Notes: generated by a model from the sequence alone, not told the origin. A DNA stretch of 64,000 nt from Aequorivita sp. CIP111184 (GCF_900489465.1 NZ_UEFQ01000026.1:1-64000), one strand, 5' to 3'; positions 35,125 to 43,688 are shown, counted from the stretch's first letter. Made by a program: numbers and translations.

Positions 35125-36735
35125 TTAGTTTTTAACTATATGTTTTACCATTTCTTGGCCATCTTCTGTTATAATCTTTACGAAATAACTCCCCGACGCA
35201 AATTGTGACAGCTCAATTTCAGATTTTCCTTGCCAGCTTTTTAAACGTTGGCCAGTGATGGAAAAAAGATCTATTTCTTGTATGTTATTGGTTTTAGTTT
35301 CTAGATGCAAGATGTCCTGTACCGGATTTGGATACGCAATGAATTTATTCTTTGTGTAATCTTCAACGCTCAAAGGTGTGGTCAGTCTCCATAATTCATA
35401 ACCGCGACTGTCATAGTTGGCAGAAAAATAAAGTGATCCGTCAAAATCAATAAAACCGTAAAACTCTTCCAAAGAAGAAGAGGTAGGGTTAGATTCTGGC
35501 GAAATCATTGATGTCCCTAATTGCGTTCCGTCAGATTCCCAAAGTTGCACACCATTGGTACCATTATCTGCTCTAAAATATAACTTATCATTATACTCGA
35601 AGAATCCTAATCCATAAGAACTAGAATCATCTGTGCCTGGATTGATATCCTTCACCAACTGAGTTCCTGAGGGGCTCCCATCGGTTACCCAGAATTCTAG
35701 ACCATGAGTGCCGTCATCTGCAGAGAAATATAATTTGTTATTATAAACCTGGAAATTGTAAATATCGCTATCACCAGCTGTGTTGATTAATTTGACCATG
35801 GAAGTTCCAGACGTTGTGCCATCTGTGACCCAGAGTTGAAAACCATTGGTGCCATCGTCTGCAGTAAAATATAATTGTCCGTTATAGACCCCAAATACAT
35901 ATTGGTCTGGATCAATATCCTTTAGCATTTGTGTACCACTCTCCGTTCCATCTGACACCCACAATTCACCGTCATTTGCCCTGAAATATAATTTCCCATT
36001 ATATTCTGTAAATGGACCGTTGACTCCATCAAGACTACCCAGGTTAATATCTTTGATCATTTGGGTGCCAACAGTAGTGCCATCGGTTACCCAAAACTCT
36101 CGTCCATGGGTATTGTCATCTGCAGTAAAATATACTTTATCATTAAAGTTGATGAAAGAATATGGACTACCATTGTTGGTGCCGGAGTTAATGTCTTTTA
36201 ACAATTGGGTACCTCCAACGGTTCCATCTGTTTCCCATAGTTCATCACCATTAGTGTTATGAACAGCTTCAAAAATCAATTTTCCGTTATATTCTATATA
36301 GTTTTGAGGGCCAAATGGTCCATCTGGATTGCTAGGATTCACAATTTGAGTGCCTGAAGCTGTTCCATCGCTCGTCCAGAGTCTGCTATAATTTGTGCCA
36401 TCATTTGATGTGAAATAGAACTTTCCGTTTAAGGGTACAAAATACTCTGTATCACTATCATTATTCCCAGGATTAATATCTTTTAATATGTGTGTTCCAG
36501 CGGTAGTGCCATCGCTCACCCATGGCTCCCTACCATGAATTCCGTCGTCTGCATAAAGATAGAATTCACCATTAGAGACCTCTGATATAATATAAAAGCC
36601 ACTATCTCCGGTAGGGTTAATGTCTTTGACTAATTCAAAATCTTGGGCTACAAGATTGGTTGCGAAAAATGTTGTTATCAAGAGGAAGGTAAAAGTAGTT
36701 CTCAAATGTAAAAAATTTATACTATGCGTTTTCAT
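35125..36735 (-). CDS. Secreted ELWxTDGT-repeat protein with T9SS sorting domain
   Basis: A 536-residue protein with a signal peptide ending NLVAQ. About nine repeats of roughly 47 residues follow, each with a REFWVTDGTTVGTQ-like core followed by a lysine-aspartate-isoleucine-asparagine turn and a YNGKLYF strand. These ELWxxDGT repeats are common on Bacteroidota surface proteins and probably fold as a propeller. The T9SS domain (AYPNPVQDILHLETKTNN, ITGQRLKSW, GSYFVKI) is almost the same as that of 29091-30365, as is the sequence just downstream of the stop. The CTD and 3' flank were therefore duplicated on both sides of the sigma/TPR/CHAT cassette. Confidence 0.85.
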   Translation of the reverse strand: MKTHSINFLHLRTTFTFLLITTFFATNLVAQDFELVKDINPTGDSGFYIISEVSNGEFYLYADDGIHGREPWVSDGTTAGTHILKDINPGNNDSDTEYFVPLNGKFYFTSNDGTNYSRLWTSDGTASGTQIVNPSNPDGPFGPQNYIEYNGKLIFEAVHNTNGDELWETDGTVGGTQLLKDINSGTNNGSPYSFINFNDKVYFTADDNTHGREFWVTDGTTVGTQMIKDINLGSLDGVNGPFTEYNGKLYFRANDGELWVSDGTESGTQMLKDIDPDQYVFGVYNGQLYFTADDGTNGFQLWVTDGTTSGTSMVKLINTAGDSDIYNFQVYNNKLYFSADDGTHGLEFWVTDGSPSGTQLVKDINPGTDDSSSYGLGFFEYNDKLYFRADNGTNGVQLWESDGTQLGTSMISPESNPTSSSLEEFYGFIDFDGSLYFSANYDSRGYELWRLTTPLSVEDYTKNKFIAYPNPVQDILHLETKTNNIQEIDLFSITGQRLKSWQGKSEIELSQFASGSYFVKIITEDGQEMVKHIVKN

Positions 36736-36874
36736 TAATTTTTATATTTTAAGTTTTCTTTCCAATTTTTGAGCAGTGGTATTTGGTAGAATAATTAGTT
36801 GTTAATTCCTGTTTGCCTTCAGGTTGCTCGTGGTCTTTACAAATAATTTTAAGAGCACAAGTTTTAGTGAATAC

Positions 36875-37738
36875 TTAAAGCTTCCCCAAAATATCGTTTA
36901 CTTCGTAATCGCTTAAATCGAAATATTTAGGGTCTGATGATTTTTTGAAATTGGTAATGTCCATTTGCATACTAGGCGTATCGTTGTTCTTTTCAAAATA
37001 TATACTGCGAACCATCATTCCTCTTGGAAAGTTTTTATCCATTTTGGAAGGAGTATTGGAAGATACTTTAGTAGAAAAATCCCTGATCTGCCCACCAAAA
37101 AGATGGTTGCCACTCAAATCGATACTGATGTCTTGCGTAACCCAAGCGTCCATTTTAGTTTTTTCCTTTGTATTTAGATATATGTATTTCTGGCAGTTAT
37201 AGCCGTTTATTTCTTTACGTTCATTGGTACGCGTCCATTGGCCCGCATCGTCGTCCAAGTCTGCACCTTGGCTCGCCATTTTTTCGGCCATTTTCTGAAA
37301 ATTAATCATTGGCATTTTCATGGCGGTTTTTTCCTTTTCATTTACCATATAAGTGGCGGCGCCTTTATAATCAAAAAGCATTCGGGTTTCGTTTTTATTG
37401 CCTTCGTTCATTACCATACATTCTCCTGTTTTTCCAAAAACCATTTTTGCGGTCATGGTGTTATCTAGCTTTCCATTCTTTTTAAAGTTCTGCGTTTCCA
37501 TCACCAAGGTTGCTTGTACTGGATTTTCAGGAATTGGATAGCGACTATCGTTTTCATAGGTAATATCCTCAAGTGCTTTTTTTCCCTTTTCTCTTTCAGG
37601 TTCTGCATATTTTTCCTCCATATCGTTTCTCACTTTCTTTTTTATTTTACTCTTAATAAAGCCACGTTGTGCTTGTGCGGGAGCGATAAATAGGAATACA
37701 AGTAAGGATACCAAAAAGAAGATATATGATTTTTTCAT
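36875..37738 (-). CDS. DUF4412 exported protein under LytTR-type promoter P2
   Basis: A 287-residue protein with a signal peptide ending APAQAQ, a lysine/glutamate-rich basic segment (KSKIKKKVRNDMEEKYAEPEREKGKKA), then a DUF4412 domain. That domain shows alternating strands such as VFGKTGECMVMNEG and MLFDYKGAATYMVNEKEKTAMKMPM, and the conserved NGYNCQKYIYL near residue 184. DUF4412 proteins are periplasmic or outer-membrane-associated beta-rich proteins of unknown function. The promoter holds two half-sites and a -7 box identical in layout to those of the LytTR operon. It is divergent from the beta-barrel gene. Confidence 0.82.
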   Translation of the reverse strand: MKKSYIFFLVSLLVFLFIAPAQAQRGFIKSKIKKKVRNDMEEKYAEPEREKGKKALEDITYENDSRYPIPENPVQATLVMETQNFKKNGKLDNTMTAKMVFGKTGECMVMNEGNKNETRMLFDYKGAATYMVNEKEKTAMKMPMINFQKMAEKMASQGADLDDDAGQWTRTNERKEINGYNCQKYIYLNTKEKTKMDAWVTQDISIDLSGNHLFGGQIRDFSTKVSSNTPSKMDKNFPRGMMVRSIYFEKNNDTPSMQMDITNFKKSSDPKYFDLSDYEVNDILGKL

Positions 37739-37773
37739 CGTGATTTAATTTTAAATTTTATAAATATAAAAAG

Positions 37774-37843
37774 CAAACTTATTCAAGAGCGAAATGCCTT
37801 ACAACCCCCAATTAGAATTTGGTGGTTATGGCTTAGAATTAGG
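37774..37843 (-). promoter_or_regulatory. Promoter P2: LytTR-type operator and -7 box
   Basis: On the minus strand: CCTAATTCTAA (37843-37833), CCAAATTCTAA (37822-37812) at a 21-bp period, 30 bases, then TAAGTTTG (37781-37774). The DUF4412 gene starts 36 bases later. It shares the intergenic region 37739-38076 with the divergent promoter P3. Confidence 0.75.
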
Positions 37844-37907
37844 TATTTAAAGTGTGGGAAATATCAAATTTATTGTGAAGATTTCTTGAAGCCATTTTAT
37901 AAAAAAA

Positions 37908-37977
37908 CCGAATTCTAAGCCATAGTTACTGTATGCTAAGTAACGGTTGTGTTCTGCCAAAGGGTTAAATAGATTTG
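37908..37977 (+). promoter_or_regulatory. Promoter P3: LytTR-type operator and -7 box
   Basis: CCGAATTCTAA (37908-37918), weaker half-site CTGTATGCTAA (37929-37939, 8 of 11 matches) at a 21-bp period, 30 bases, then TAGATTTG (37970-37977). The beta-barrel gene begins 99 bases further on. P2 and P3 half-sites face each other, giving a 14-bp inverted repeat (37827-37840 with 37911-37924). Confidence 0.7.
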
Positions 37978-38076
37978 CCCGTTATTAAACAAAACTGAAT
38001 CATATAAAAAGGAAAGTAGCTTAATTGTCAGAAATTCTTTTTATTGGTATTAATCAACATCAAATTTAGATTTATT

Positions 38077-38661
38077 ATGAAAAAATTAGTATTATTTTTT
38101 GCAGTTGCGGTATTATCTTTTAATGCAGCACAATCACAAGAGTTTCGTTTAGGGGCGAAATTGGGTTTAAATGTTGCATCCTTAGGTGGCGATAGTTACG
38201 GCATTGGAAGCTTGGGAGCAAGAACAAGTTTCCATATTGGTGGTCTTGCAGAAATTCCTTTAATGGGTAAACTTGCATTACAACCAGAATTATTGTACTC
38301 CTCAGAAGGATCAGATTGGAGCTTCGGAAGTGGTGGCAACAATATAAAGTTAGATTACGTTCGTGTTCCCGTATTGGCAAAATATTATATTATTGAAGGT
38401 CTTAGCGCAGAGGCAGGACCGGTATTTGGCGTATTGGTATCTGCAAAGACAGACGATTTTGACATTAAAGATGAATACAAAACCTTTGATGCCGCATTTG
38501 GAATAGGCGCTTCATACCGTTTAGATATGGGCGTGTTTTTTAGCCTTCGCTATAATAAAGGGTTGCTGAACGTAAATGAGGATTATACGGAAGAAGGCGT
38601 AACATATAGCTATAAAAACCAGAGCAATGTTTTTCAGGTTTCTGCTGGATATACTTTCTAG
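38077..38661 (+). CDS. Outer-membrane beta-barrel protein (OMP_b-brl_2 type)
   Basis: A 194-residue protein. The ATG at 38077 starts the signal peptide MKKLVLFFAVAVLSFNAAQSQ; the in-frame extension upstream would bury it and is rejected. The mature protein has about eight amphipathic strands of a small barrel: FRLGAKLGLNVASL, ALQPELLYSSEG, DYVRVPVLAKYYI, LSAEAGPVFGVLV, AAFGIGASYRLD, FFSLRYNKGLLNV. It ends in the aromatic VFQVSAGYTF expected by the BAM machinery. This type is common in flavobacteria and usually of unknown role. It is driven by P3 and so likely controlled by the nearby LytTR regulator. Confidence 0.88.
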   Translation: MKKLVLFFAVAVLSFNAAQSQEFRLGAKLGLNVASLGGDSYGIGSLGARTSFHIGGLAEIPLMGKLALQPELLYSSEGSDWSFGSGGNNIKLDYVRVPVLAKYYIIEGLSAEAGPVFGVLVSAKTDDFDIKDEYKTFDAAFGIGASYRLDMGVFFSLRYNKGLLNVNEDYTEEGVTYSYKNQSNVFQVSAGYTF

Positions 38662-38685
38662 ATTATTTTAAAGAATTTCAGATAG

Positions 38686-38715
38686 AAAAGCACGGATATA
38701 CGCTGTGCTTTTTTT
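38686..38715 (+). terminator. Terminator of the beta-barrel gene
   Basis: AAAAGCAC and GTGCTTTT arms around an 11-base loop, with a continuing T run. It lies between the barrel gene and the convergent LytTR gene. Confidence 0.8.
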
Positions 38716-38769
38716 GTATAAAAACAAATCTGCTTTTTCAGATTATAAACAAATAGTGAAGCTAAACCG

Positions 38770-39528
38770 TTACTTAAACCGAATCATCATTTTTAAAATT
38801 TCGTTTATCTGTTTTGACTTTTGTCTGGATACAGGTATTTCTATATCATCGTTCATAATTAAACTGCCACCGTCTTGTTTTAATATTCCATTTACAAATT
38901 GTGGGTTTATTAAATGTGATTGGTGCACTCTAAAAAATCCGTGATCTGTAAGTAGTTCTTCAATTTCCTTTAAGGTTCTGCTGATTAGGATTTTGTTTCC
39001 GTCTTTACAGAAAATGTTGGTGTAATTACTATCTGATTGGCACCGGACAATATTTTTTATTTCTACAATTTTGTAACCTACACCCGTTGGCAATGCAATT
39101 TGTGAACATTCCTTTTTGGGATTGTGCAATTGGTTATGAAATAGTTGCCATTGCTTTTCGCTTGTTTTATTTCTTCGCTTCTCCCAATTTGAGAATGCTT
39201 TTACAATATTTTTTTCTGTGATCGGTTTCAGTAAATAATTGATTGCGCTGTAGCGAAATGCTTTTATAGCATATTGATCATAAGCGGTGGTGAATATAAT
39301 ATCAAAATCTATTGGAAGTAGATTGTCTAACAAAGTGAAACCATTTAAATTGGGCATTTCAATATCTAAAAATAATAAATCAGGCGGATTTTTCTTGATA
39401 AACTCCAATCCTTGAAGCGGGTTGTTAAAAATGCCCGTTATGGTATAATCAGAATGTGTTTTTTCTATTAAATTCTGCAGCACGTTCGTGCAGTGCTTTT
39501 CATCGTCTATTATAATTATTTTCGTCAT
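38770..39528 (-). CDS. LytTR-family response regulator
   Basis: A 252-residue two-domain regulator. The receiver domain (about 1-120) has the acidic pocket IIIIDDEKH and phospho-acceptor D55 in LLFLDIEMPN, plus the conserved threonine and lysine in FTTAYDQYA and LLKPI. The C-terminal LytTR DNA-binding domain (about 145-245) shows YKIVEIKNIVRCQSDSNYTNIF, ISRTLKEIEELL and FFRVHQSHLINPQFV. LytTR proteins bind direct repeats about 21 bp apart. Five promoters within 13 kb carry such repeats, including that of its own operon. It starts three bases after the histidine-kinase stop. Confidence 0.95.
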   Translation of the reverse strand: MTKIIIIDDEKHCTNVLQNLIEKTHSDYTITGIFNNPLQGLEFIKKNPPDLLFLDIEMPNLNGFTLLDNLLPIDFDIIFTTAYDQYAIKAFRYSAINYLLKPITEKNIVKAFSNWEKRRNKTSEKQWQLFHNQLHNPKKECSQIALPTGVGYKIVEIKNIVRCQSDSNYTNIFCKDGNKILISRTLKEIEELLTDHGFFRVHQSHLINPQFVNGILKQDGGSLIMNDDIEIPVSRQKSKQINEILKMMIRFK

Positions 39529-39531
39529 CAG

Positions 39532-41559
39532 TTAATCTTCATAAGTTAATATTATTTTAGTTCCCAACGCCCTTCCTTCGTTTTCTAGATCTATAATTTT
39601 AAAGTGAATTGCTTGATCATTTAAGTGGTTGTAAAGTGTTAACCGATCTTGAACAATGGTTGTGCCCATAGATTCGTGTAGTTTTTTCTTCTTTCCACTT
39701 TCTTTTCTGCCTATGCCGTTGTCTTCAATTATTATCTGTAGATTTTCTGTGGTGTCGAAGATTACGTTGAGTTTCTTCTTAATTTTTAAGCTGGGATGCA
39801 ATCCGTGCCAAATGGCATTTTCCACCAAAGGTTGTAATAATAATGGGGGAATTTGAAATTGGGAAAGCGCTTCTTTGGAAACATATTGAATGCTGTAACT
39901 AAATTCTGTTCCCATACGGTTTTCTTCAAGGGATAAATAAAGTTCTAAAATTTCTAGTTCCTCTTCAACAGTTATTTTTTTTAGATTACTGTTTTTTAGT
40001 ATGCCACGAAGCAGGCTGGAAAAATCATCAAGATATTTTACGGCATCATCGTTCCTGGAAGTCATTATTAAGTGTTTAATCGCGCTTAGACTGTTAAAAA
40101 TGAAATGTGGATTCATTTGGGAGCGCAATGCAACCATTTCGGTTTCTTTTATTTTTTGGGTAAAATCGTCCTTTATTTTTTGCTCTTTTTCCTTTTCAAT
40201 TTTAGAATAAAGCTTGATTAATTCTGCCGTTTTCTCACTTATCTGCTTGTCCAGTTCCAGATTCATATTTTCCTGTAAAAGCTTGTTTTCCTGTAATTGT
40301 GTTATCAAGGCATCATTGGCAATTTCTTTTTCTTTCTGAAGTAGAATTACATTTTCCCCCAAAGCCAGCGAAAAGCAATAAACCTCTATCAATAGCCCAA
40401 TTTGAAAAATAATATTTGGCGATTCATTAAAACCAAAGATGCTGTCTGATGAATATTGCAATCCGGCAGAACCAATATAGGAAGCCGATAAGGCAGCAAT
40501 AAAAAAGAACGATTGTCCAACAATGAAATAGATTAATAAGGGATGTTTCACCTTGAATATTATCCAAAAAATCAAAACGAAGTTTAATGGAAGAATAATT
40601 ATTCTCACTATCGTAAAAACAAGAACCATTAAATACGCATCATAAAAAAATTGCGCGATGAGAAAACGGGATATGGCATATATAAAACAAGCGTAACCTA
40701 AATATTTCAGGGCTCGCGCCAATGCTTTGTCATATTTTTCTACAGTTAGCAAGTTTATAATGAAAAAAATATAAAACCCAATAAAGGCGAATTGTACGGG
40801 CTCATTTAGATTATAGGAAAGCTTTGGGAAATATTCAAAAAAATTCCCAACCGGCGCCAAGGTGCTTCTTAGCACTATAAATCCATAAATGAGTTGAAAA
40901 AAAAGATAGCCTAAATAATACAGGTAAAGGTTTGCAGATAGCCGTAGCCAAAATACCACCATAAAAATGATAATGGTAATCAACGAAATGATATAAAAAT
41001 AAATAAATGCTATCTCGTTTGATTGGTATTCATAATTGTTTTGAAAATAGTTAAAATGGCCTTTGTCACTATAAATAATAGGGTAATTGAGTATTCCCGT
41101 AAAATGGTTGGCATTTAGCTTAACATAAAACTGTGACTTTTTAAAAGGCTCCAAAGTTAATTCTGTAAAAAAGTCTATCGATTTATTTGCACGTTCCGGT
41201 AACGGTACGAACGTGCCGTTTTTAAAGGTTTTAAAATTTTCTCCTTTTTGCTGATAAATGGTAGTAAAATGGTCTAAGCTGTATAAATAGCTGTGAAGTG
41301 TATCTTCCGTTCGGTTTTCAAGCTGAAATTTTAACCAAAGCGCTGTGTTTGGTTTTGCCTTGTATGAAGCATCATAAGGCTTCCAATTGTTTTTTTTCCT
41401 GATGGCTTCAAAAGGAGTTTCTAAAGCTGTTTCTAAAGCTTGGACAAATTCATTATTAACCAGCGGAAGTTTATTTGCCATAGAATCGACCCTAATTTGA
41501 CCATAAAGTTGTGTCAAATTGGCTAAAAGACAAAGCGCTAATAAAAGTCGAATTTTCAT
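39532..41559 (-). CDS. 7TM sensor histidine kinase of the LytS/YehU (HisKA_7TM/HIK) class
   Basis: A 675-residue sensor kinase. After a signal peptide (MKIRLLLALCLLANLTQLYG) comes an extracytoplasmic 7TMR-DISM sensor domain of about 165 residues (ALWLKFQLENRTEDTLHSYLYS), then seven or so membrane helices (about 185-400) and a coiled coil (about 405-465). The His_kinase domain with H in RSQMNPHFIFNSLSAIKHLI and an ATPase domain with LLQPLVENAIWHGLHP and IIEDNGIGR follow. It phosphorylates the LytTR partner in the same operon. The ligand may be a carbohydrate or peptide in the periplasm. The operon has promoter P4. Confidence 0.94.
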   Translation of the reverse strand: MKIRLLLALCLLANLTQLYGQIRVDSMANKLPLVNNEFVQALETALETPFEAIRKKNNWKPYDASYKAKPNTALWLKFQLENRTEDTLHSYLYSLDHFTTIYQQKGENFKTFKNGTFVPLPERANKSIDFFTELTLEPFKKSQFYVKLNANHFTGILNYPIIYSDKGHFNYFQNNYEYQSNEIAFIYFYIISLITIIIFMVVFWLRLSANLYLYYLGYLFFQLIYGFIVLRSTLAPVGNFFEYFPKLSYNLNEPVQFAFIGFYIFFIINLLTVEKYDKALARALKYLGYACFIYAISRFLIAQFFYDAYLMVLVFTIVRIIILPLNFVLIFWIIFKVKHPLLIYFIVGQSFFFIAALSASYIGSAGLQYSSDSIFGFNESPNIIFQIGLLIEVYCFSLALGENVILLQKEKEIANDALITQLQENKLLQENMNLELDKQISEKTAELIKLYSKIEKEKEQKIKDDFTQKIKETEMVALRSQMNPHFIFNSLSAIKHLIMTSRNDDAVKYLDDFSSLLRGILKNSNLKKITVEEELEILELYLSLEENRMGTEFSYSIQYVSKEALSQFQIPPLLLQPLVENAIWHGLHPSLKIKKKLNVIFDTTENLQIIIEDNGIGRKESGKKKKLHESMGTTIVQDRLTLYNHLNDQAIHFKIIDLENEGRALGTKIILTYED

Positions 41560-41566
41560 CAGTTTA

Positions 41567-41635
41567 CTAAAATACTATTCTATCTGCTACATTCCTGAGT
41601 TTTTTAGAATTCGGTAGCTTTTATTTAGTATTCGG
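41567..41635 (-). promoter_or_regulatory. Promoter P4 of the LytTR operon (autoregulatory operator)
   Basis: On the minus strand: CCGAATACTAA (41635-41625), CCGAATTCTAA (41614-41604) at a 21-bp period, 29 bases, then TATTTTAG (41574-41567), one mismatch from TAnnTTTG. The kinase gene starts 8 bases later, so the leader is very short. The intergenic region 41560-41969 also holds P5 and a 35-codon frame. Confidence 0.65.
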
Positions 41636-41654
41636 TGTGCTTTTCTACTTTTTC

Positions 41655-41724
41655 CCGAATTCTAATTGATCCTTGCCAAATGCTAGCTGTGGGTTTTATT
41701 GAGAGATCTATATGGGTAAGTTTG
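41655..41724 (+). promoter_or_regulatory. Promoter P5: LytTR-type operator and -7 box
   Basis: CCGAATTCTAA (41655-41665), half-site CCAAATGCTAG (41676-41686) at a 21-bp period, 30 bases, then TAAGTTTG (41717-41724). It faces away from P4 and would transcribe the 35-codon frame at 41767 and the T9SS gene at 41970. Confidence 0.7.
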
Positions 41725-41766
41725 TATCTTAATTCTTACAAATATAAAATCCAAATCATTGCAATT

Positions 41767-41874
41767 ATGAAAAAAACTTCTACAAAACGAAGGCTCTTCT
41801 TAAAGTTTTTGAAGAATCTTAAGATTTTTTTGGATAACAATTTTCGGTGCAAAAATATTTTCGCCGCAAACTAG
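41767..41874 (+). CDS. Candidate small cationic peptide
   Basis: A 35-codon frame 42 bases after the P5 -7 box. The predicted peptide begins MKKTSTKRRLFLKFL, has two clusters of basic residues alternating with Leu/Ile/Phe, and ends with a less charged segment containing one cysteine. It has no signal peptide and no recognised family. The first part would form an amphipathic, positively charged helix. It lies 95 bases before the T9SS gene, so it could be a real peptide or a chance frame in a long leader. Confidence 0.35.
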   Translation: MKKTSTKRRLFLKFLKNLKIFLDNNFRCKNIFAAN

Positions 41875-41969
41875 ACTACAGATTTTTATCAAGTTTACGA
41901 TCACGTAGAAAAAAACTCCTCAATTATTAAAGTGAAATAAACTAAAATTAATTTTAAAAAACAGAAATC

Positions 41970-43688
41970 ATGAAAAATGTAATTACTTTTTTAATGTGCA
42001 CCCTCTGTGTCTTCACAGGTATTGCTCAAACAGATCTTAGTGGAAGCCAAATGGTAATTCCCGAAAGAACACCAGAGCTCGAGGCCTTGTACTTACAGAC
42101 TAACCAGCTTGAAAATAATGGAACGGCGGCAGAAATCAATGCCAACCGACTTGCCATTAAAAATGCGTGGCAGGAAGTAGATCCTGCAGTAGCCGCACTT
42201 TATAAGCCTACTGAAACCGGAAATGTGAGCCTGCCAACAATGTCTGAAGGAAGTTATGACGAATCAAGGTCTCCTCAAGATTGGGATAGCGATGGTCTCC
42301 TACGCGAGGGTTTTATTGATGGCTTAGATATGGATGTCTCGAGTAATAATGGTGATATCTATGTTACCGCCTTCGAAAACTATGTAGGAACCGATGCAAA
42401 CCTCTATGTCTATCGCTCTACAGATTACGGTACTTCTTTTGAGCTATGGAAAAGTATCGTATTCAATAACACAGTTTTTGAGAAAATTGAGACCATCTCC
42501 ATAGATGGTAGCGGTGATAATTATCTGCTTGCTTATATGTTGGACGAAAATTCATTGTTCTTTGCCGTAAGAATTAATATGGCTACAAAAGATGTTGATA
42601 ACGATATTGTTAGTACGGATGTGACCGATTTTGGAGTGGACAGGAACTATCCGGGAAGCACTTCTGGACAGCGAGTTTATGCTACCTATTTAAAGACAGA
42701 TGGAGGCTGTAGTGATGGAGATTTGTTGGTTTCAGCAAGAAGTACGGCTGGCAGTTATGGATTTGATTGGGTAGATGAAACCAATCTGGGCACATGTGCA
42801 AGACAACTGGATTTTGCATACGGAAGGGATGGCGGAAGCTATACCACTTTTATTGGAGGTGTTAGCGGTAGTTTATATGCTAAATTTAATTCCAGCAGTA
42901 ACGATCCGGGTTCCTGGGAAAATAATGACAATATTGTTAACGGCTCGACATTGGAGTCTCTTAATCCCACTATTCGCGCTGCTAGATATGCTCCTGCTTC
43001 AGATAAGGTAATTATCTTTACTTCATCTAGGAATGCGGGAACTACAGATAATTATGACGCAAAAGGATATATCCGTGAAAATGGTGGAAGCTTTGCTGAG
43101 TTCAATAATTATCCCGCAGGTGGTGGAGGCGATTGGAGTATTGTGCAACCAGACAGCTGGGTGCGTAAAACTAATGATACTGAAATAATCCGCACCGCCT
43201 ATGTTCGTAATAGAATAGACGAGTCCGAAAATAACACCAATAGATCATTGACCTTTAACGGTACCAGTTTTGACTCTTTTGAACCAGTAGCCGATGCCAA
43301 TAAAGATGTTTTTGAAGGCTTTCCATCGGTAATTGCAGAGACCGAAGACGAATTGCCTTGTGTGGCCTTTGCAGGAACAGATGTTAGTACAGGAATTCGA
43401 TACGGCTATAATCTCTACTTTGATCGTAAGTCTACTTTGGGTGTGGAACAAAACAGTTTAAAAGATTTCACTTTCTATCCAAACCCAACGCAAGATATTG
43501 TAAATCTTTCCGCAAAAAATACCATTGAAAATGTTTCAATATATTCTTTGTTGGGGCAGGAAGTACTGCAATCTTCTCCAAAACAGAAAAGTCCATCCCT
43601 CAACATTTCTTCACTTGCTTCTGGCATCTATGTGATGAAAGTTGAGGTAGATGGCCAAACAGGTACCTATAAAATTATAAAAGAGTAA
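41970..43688 (+). CDS. Secreted protein with T9SS sorting domain, probably LytTR-controlled
   Basis: A 572-residue protein. The signal peptide MKNVITFLMCTLCVFTGIAQ is followed by a helical segment with many Asn and Glu (to about 70). A central beta-rich, probably propeller, region (about 85-480) contains one BNR/Asp-box-like motif, STDYGTSFELW. The C-terminal type A T9SS domain is FTFYPNPTQDIVNLSAK, VSIYSLLGQEVL and SSLASGIYVMKVEVDGQTGTYKIIKE. It should be displayed at or released from the surface. P5 lies upstream, separated by about 240 bp that hold the small cationic frame. The binding target is unknown. Confidence 0.82.
   Translation: MKNVITFLMCTLCVFTGIAQTDLSGSQMVIPERTPELEALYLQTNQLENNGTAAEINANRLAIKNAWQEVDPAVAALYKPTETGNVSLPTMSEGSYDESRSPQDWDSDGLLREGFIDGLDMDVSSNNGDIYVTAFENYVGTDANLYVYRSTDYGTSFELWKSIVFNNTVFEKIETISIDGSGDNYLLAYMLDENSLFFAVRINMATKDVDNDIVSTDVTDFGVDRNYPGSTSGQRVYATYLKTDGGCSDGDLLVSARSTAGSYGFDWVDETNLGTCARQLDFAYGRDGGSYTTFIGGVSGSLYAKFNSSSNDPGSWENNDNIVNGSTLESLNPTIRAARYAPASDKVIIFTSSRNAGTTDNYDAKGYIRENGGSFAEFNNYPAGGGGDWSIVQPDSWVRKTNDTEIIRTAYVRNRIDESENNTNRSLTFNGTSFDSFEPVADANKDVFEGFPSVIAETEDELPCVAFAGTDVSTGIRYGYNLYFDRKSTLGVEQNSLKDFTFYPNPTQDIVNLSAKNTIENVSIYSLLGQEVLQSSPKQKSPSLNISSLASGIYVMKVEVDGQTGTYKIIKE

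Noticed and set aside
36776-36786. Half-site-like GTGGTATTTGG upstream of the ELWxTDGT gene
   Set aside because: Neighbouring positions at the 21-bp period do not match and no -7 box stands at the right spacing.
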